Notes under the pieces: model-generated
What the model saw: only the letters and a program-made list of their open reading frames with translations
What the model was told of the DNA's origin: nothing
Database searches by the model: none
Assembly (NCBI GenBank): GCA_000444245.1
Contig: KE605837.1
Location: 1-25,027, forward strand
DNA length: 25,027 nucleotides
From: Botryllus schlosseri
Taxonomy: Eukaryota > Chordata > Ascidiacea > Stolidobranchia > Styelidae
Direction of reading: 5' to 3'
Translations under genes and position numbers: made by a program
In this document: positions 21,316 through 25,027 of the stretch, piece by piece
Layout: every line of letters begins with the position of its first letter
Position numbering within the stretch: position 1 is the first letter of the stretch

Positions 21316-23262
21316 GTAAGGCTACTTGCCACTTTTCGTGGTGAAAACAAATTACGAATTGCATTCTGTTGCAGAGGAAGATACAGCTTTTCACGATATT
21401 CGGTGCCGGTCTGCTGGTGGGNACGTCTCTCGCAGTAATTATTCCAGAAGGCGTAGAGACTATTTACAGAGTGGAGCACCACCATGAGCATGCAGAAGAA
21501 TTATTAGGTATGAACAGCATGGTTACGGTATTACAAAAGAATATTTTTTTTCGAATTGTACTTGCTAGTTCATAAGAATTCTTAGTTGGTTTTAATTTTG
21601 GCTCAATTCCAGTCAGTAGAAGTGAAGCNNNAGAAGTAAATTTGAAAAATAATGTTATAAAGAAAAGTAAACTTTTTATATAAAATTTCATTAAATCTTG
21701 CTATAAAAATGAAATTAATCAGGTTGTCTATAAACGACGTAGGCTATAACACATTTGACTTAATTCCAACCCGTACAAGCAATGTTATTATTTGAAGTAA
21801 AATTTTTAGATGCCAAACAGTAATATTTACGGTGGGTGATTCTATAATACTTAATACTGAATAATAATGTTGAATGATATAATGAATAATGTTAAAAAAC
21901 GTTGCATAACTAATTTGACTCAATTTCCACCTGTAGGATCAAAGTGATTGTGTATAAGTTTTGCATTCGAAAAATAAGTATTTTGGCAGGAAATTGTATC
22001 ATTATTAATTAATAAATACTATTTTTCGATCACTGCCTATTGATGACTCTATTTTTAGATCGCTCCAACTGCTTTTGCCGTCAAATTACTTAAATTTTGT
22101 AGACTTTTTTAAAGTGGAAAGTAGTTCCTGGATGGTTTCACACACTGCTATGATCGGCGTAACAACTGCGAAACGTACCACGGCATCTAGGTAACAAAAT
22201 TATATTTTAGAATTTGAAGCTTTTTCTAGCAGTTTTAGTCATTCTTCATTTCAGTAGTCGCAACAATGCGTCCAGAACAGACTTGTACAAACTACTGGAT
22301 TCTCAAAACCTAGATTGTTAGTTGTACATGTACAATTCTGGTCCTGTAGATGCCTGTATCAAGGTTGGCCTCTCGGACTATGTGGGTCTGTGTTAAACTA
22401 GTACTGACTTTTCTGCTGATTATCGTTCAGAATCTCATCACATGGAGAAACGCGAAGTTGCATCAGAGGATATTGATCCAACGCCTGCAGTCATTCTAGG
22501 TGAGTACGGCTTGTTAAGGATACAGTTATGGAAAATAACCACAACTGAGACTTGAGTATTTTAATGCCGCAGGATAGCTGACATTTGGGAGTTGGATCTT
22601 CTTTGATCTGGAATGTATCAATCCTTGTTTGGTATATACTTAGTAGTCTAATTATATATTTTTATTACATTCAATTGATATTATTAACAATGTTAACGTA
22701 ATATCGTACTATAATTTAGCTATATGCTCGGCTGTCAAGCTATTGATAGTTGAAATTTATTTGCAGGCCTGGTGTGCGAGCCTCTACTATGATGATATTG
22801 CTCTTGTTCTCAAGCTCATACAAGTCATTATTAGTTAAAACTTATTGACTTAGTTCATGCTTTGTATTTTGCTTAGGAAATACGTTGTGGAAAACAGTAA
22901 TTTTTCAGTTTTATCGCACATGATGGACCATTGCTGTTTGAATAACGTCTGCTGTATGAACCCATTGAAATATTGATCAGCACACAAAAATATAGTTTAC
23001 TTACTAATACTATTAAGGCTGTTTTACTCATTCTTTTTGACTTGCACTAGGTGCCTGCAGCTCAAATTTTCTCATGCTAACCGCAAATTCCAGTGATTAA
23101 TACATATTTTGTCTCCAGGCGAAAAGCATGAGCATCACGACCATTCCAATAACCATAAGGTCGTCGGAATCTCGTTGCTAATTGGCTTTGTGTCAATGTT
23201 ACTCGTGGACCAATGCAGCGGCTCCCATGCGCATTCGCACTCCCCGCCGGAAATCAAGCTCG
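21217..23262 (+). CDS. SLC39A9: SLC39A9 (zinc transporter ZIP9), first four coding exons; 3' end outside window
   Basis: Join of 21217-21315, 21375-21507, 22431-22499 and 23119-23262, phases 0, 1, 1 and 1, all junctions in frame, leaving phase 1 at the window side. The 148-codon N-terminal part has a first membrane helix (NVVALSACMLIGCLAAGYIP), a second (LFTIFGAGLLVGTSLAVIIP) ending in the PEGV motif, a His-rich loop with HHHEHAEE and HEHHDHSNNH, and a third (GISLLIGFVSMLLVDQ) followed by GSHAHSHS. This matches vertebrate ZIP9 almost block by block. ZIP9 imports zinc into the cytosol at the Golgi and plasma membrane and also acts as a membrane androgen receptor in vertebrates. The remaining membrane helices must lie in exons beyond 25027. 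The ATG at 21217 is chosen because it gives the same N-terminal length as ZIP9. Confidence 0.95.
21375..21507 (+). CDS. SLC39A9: SLC39A9 coding exon 2
   Basis: Acceptor CTGTTGCAG at 21374, donor TTAG|GTATGA at 21508. It encodes RKIQLFTIFGAGLLVGTSLA and VIIPEGVETIYRVEHHHEHA. The N at 21422 is the third base of a GGN codon, so glycine is certain. Confidence 0.95.
21580..22070 (-). mobile_element. SLC39A9: TAGGG-family MITE remnants in SLC39A9 intron 2
   Basis: Reverse monomers at 21600-21630 (TTTGGCTCAATTCCAGTCAG), 21720-21785 (GGTTGTCTATAAACGACG; ACTTAATTCCAACCCG) and 21890-21940 (AAAAAACGTTGCATAACTAA; CTCAATTTCCACCTGTAGG), plus ATATTTACGGTGGGTGATTC at 21827. At least two worn copies; ends unclear. 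Confidence 0.6.
22431..22499 (+). CDS. SLC39A9: SLC39A9 coding exon 3 (69 nt)
   Basis: Acceptor ATCGTTCAG at 22430, donor CTAG|GTGAGT at 22500. Phase 1/1, encoding the variable cytosolic/luminal loop ESHHMEKREVASEDIDPTPA. This loop is poorly conserved in the family, so support is mainly splice sites and phase. Confidence 0.8.
   Translation, partial: NLITWRNAKLHQRILIQRLQSF
22500..23118 (+). other. SLC39A9: SLC39A9 intron 3
   Basis: AT-rich sequence without recognised repeats or an open frame of note. I see nothing specific in it. Confidence 0.5.
23119..23262 (+). CDS. SLC39A9: SLC39A9 coding exon 4
   Basis: Acceptor TTTGTCTCCAG at 23118, donor CTCG|GTAAGC at 23263. It encodes the His-rich run EKHEHHDHSNNHKVV, membrane helix GISLLIGFVSMLLVDQ and SGSHAHSHSPPEIKL, matching the ZIP9 block G-V-S-L-x-L-G-F-V-x-M-L-L-V-D-Q. 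Confidence 0.95.
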
Positions 23263-23323
23263 GTAAGCTATGCATGAAATTCACATTGACTTTTTAGCCC
23301 TACCAACTACCAGGTCTTCTAGA

Positions 23324-24665
23324 TCAATGGTTCCCAAACTTTTTCGGTGTGAGGGCCAAATTTAGAATTTCAGAGTACGGTCGGGGCCGCACGAATACTA
23401 CGGCTATGAAACGGACCCAAACAGTCATCATGGCTATTTCGGAGTAGTTTTATTGCCCTGGCGAGATTTCAAAGCTGTACACTTTGTACCGCTACTTATC
23501 TGCTGCATTGGTGTCCGTTGAGTGAATCAGCTTTTCTCGCCTAAACGCGCGAAGCGCGAGTATAATTTCTTTAGTTTCATGACTGAATCGGTCATTATGA
23601 TCGGGGATTGCATGTATTGCTATCAATTTTCGTCCTGTCTCTGTTCACGTAATCTGATTTACCGGTAGAGCTGAGTGAGGTGTGTTTGAAAAGGTATTGA
23701 CCCCATCAATAGTAATTGAACATCTTAGGGGGTATACCCGTTGGCAGGAACGTAACAGCACTTCGTCAAGACCCCGGGCTCCCATAGCGTGATAAACTGA
23801 CGCCGCATCACGTTGTTTGCTTTTGCCACGAAATTAAAGTTGTACTGTTTAGTGAGACAGCGCGATGCGCGAATATTTCGATAATTCATGATAAAGTCGG
23901 TGAATAAGATCGGGAATTGCATGGTTGTCCTCTTTGCCCACGTAATCAGATTTGCCGGTAGAGCTGAGTGAGAGGTGTCTTTGAAACTTTAGACCCCGTA
24001 AAATTAAACATCTTCGGGCGGGCGGACACCTAGGTATGACTTCTTTACATGATGTTATTTTGTGACATCCTGTCTGCTATATCAAAAAATGTAGAATTGC
24101 CCAGACCTACTAAACTGAAAGATCACACGATTTCAGATTGGTATGTCTTCACTGGCATATAATTTTCTTTCCTGCGGGATGGTATTTGTCTTGTGAGGTT
24201 CAGGTTGCCAAGACAAGAACATTTGGGGCCAGTCATTTAGGCGCCTATATGGACAAATAAACCTATATGTAGTTTGTATATATAACAGAGTTTTTGGTAT
24301 TTCGAAGTTTTTGGTCGGCATAAAAGCAGTCCTTTACGGATAAGGCTTTCTCGCTGCCGATCGTTCTGACACACTTCTTGGAGTCACATGATACATGGCC
24401 TAAAACTTTATATGTCTTGGTGCGTTGTGGTGCGGTCATGGCCAACGCTGATATGCCCATTTCTATAAATCTTGCGTATTTTTTCTTTGGGAAGATATGT
24501 GGCGAATTAAAATCGCGCAAGGCGCAAAAAATTTTTGAAAGAGTTGTATAAATTTTCAAAAAATACTCAATAATTTATGCTAATTCACGAAATAATTTTG
24601 GGTCCCCTTCGAGCTCGGCCCCCCTCAATTGGGGGCTTTGGGGTGGGGCAGTTACGGCCCTGGCT
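23324..24665. mobile_element. 1.3-kb hAT element related to the one at 9533, with an internal duplication, right end missing
   Basis: Left end CAATGGTTCCCAAACTTTTT, a one-base variant of CAGTGGTTCCCAA. Interior blocks follow the 9533 element in order (GAATCGGTCATTATGATCGG, GGTAGAGCTGAGTGAGGTGT, ACATTTGGGGCCAGTCATTT, GGTGTGG-like tail). The block at about 23545-23745 is repeated at 23855-24050, so one copy of about 200 bp was duplicated in tandem. No CGCCCCC-rich right subterminal region or right inverted repeat is found; homology stops near 24665. It lies in SLC39A9 intron 4. Confidence 0.75.
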
Positions 24666-24758
24666 ATAGAACTACCAATTATGCTGCTTTTAGCCGGCTA
24701 AGCAGTATGCATCTCGGCGTATTCAACCGTGAGTCACATGTTGCACATCTAGTTATCA

Positions 24759-24900
24759 TAGGGTTACCATGCGTCCTCTTTTAAGATCATTTGTCCTCTT
24801 TTTTGAATTTTTTAAAAGTGTCCTCGGAGGACGCCCAAATGTCTTCTTTTTTTAGGTTTTGTCTTCTTTTTTGAGGATTTTGGTTACATATAGGGTCAAA
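24759..24900. repeat. CCTCTTTT-rich dispersed repeat
   Basis: AGGGTTACCATGCGTCCTCT begins a stretch with repeated GTCCTCTTTT and GTCTTCTTTTTT words and a short palindrome GTCCTCGGAGGAC. It resembles repeats seen in other animal genomes, but I cannot name the family. 24901-25027 shows nothing recognisable. Confidence 0.45.
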
Positions 24901-25027
24901 TTCGACTGATATACATTAAGTCAGCATTGTAGGAACGCTACGGCGGCTATTTCGGGAGCTGGACCGGAAAGTTGACCTTTTTTTCAGTCAACCACCTGTT
25001 AATGTGAAAGAAAAACTGTATTTTCCG

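Overview
The window is animal nuclear DNA, AT-rich and dense in introns. It carries multi-exon genes, one nuclear tRNA gene and many non-autonomous DNA transposons of the hAT type, recognised by 8-bp target duplications. Isolated N bases point to draft sequence. I cannot name the species. An invertebrate metazoan is likely from the protein sequences and the repeat families, but this is inference.

About three quarters of the window (288-18407, + strand) is the 3' part of one gene that I call an ICE1 homologue, little elongation complex subunit 1. Ten exons join with no phase conflict into 1952 codons plus a stop; the 5' end lies outside the window. Exons 1-3 encode a helical piece followed by about 1430 residues of Ser/Asp/Glu/Lys-rich, probably disordered protein with three internal tandem-repeat blocks. 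Exons 4-10 encode a helical C-terminal domain whose motif order fits vertebrate ICE1 as I remember it. Exon 6 is only 83 nt and was found because the phases around it demanded it. The first intron appears to use a GC donor.

The introns hold most of the repeats: a TAGGG-ended hAT MITE family with several copies; a GACTC/GAGTC-rich family at five or more places; a worn hAT element with a recognisable transposase C-terminus next to exon 3; a 3.5-kb hAT-like element carrying another 1.33-kb hAT element (both in intron 4); a 0.5-kb fold-back element; and a second fold-back copy hit by two other elements.

The intergenic region (18408-21216) has little recognisable content apart from a tRNA-Glu(UUC) gene on the minus strand. 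From 21217 the first four coding exons of SLC39A9 (the zinc transporter ZIP9) run rightwards and leave the window. Its fourth intron holds a second copy of the 1.3-kb hAT family and a CCTCTTTT-rich repeat. ICE1 and SLC39A9 lie head to tail. I see no sign that they work together: one product serves nuclear RNA polymerase II transcription, the other membrane zinc transport.
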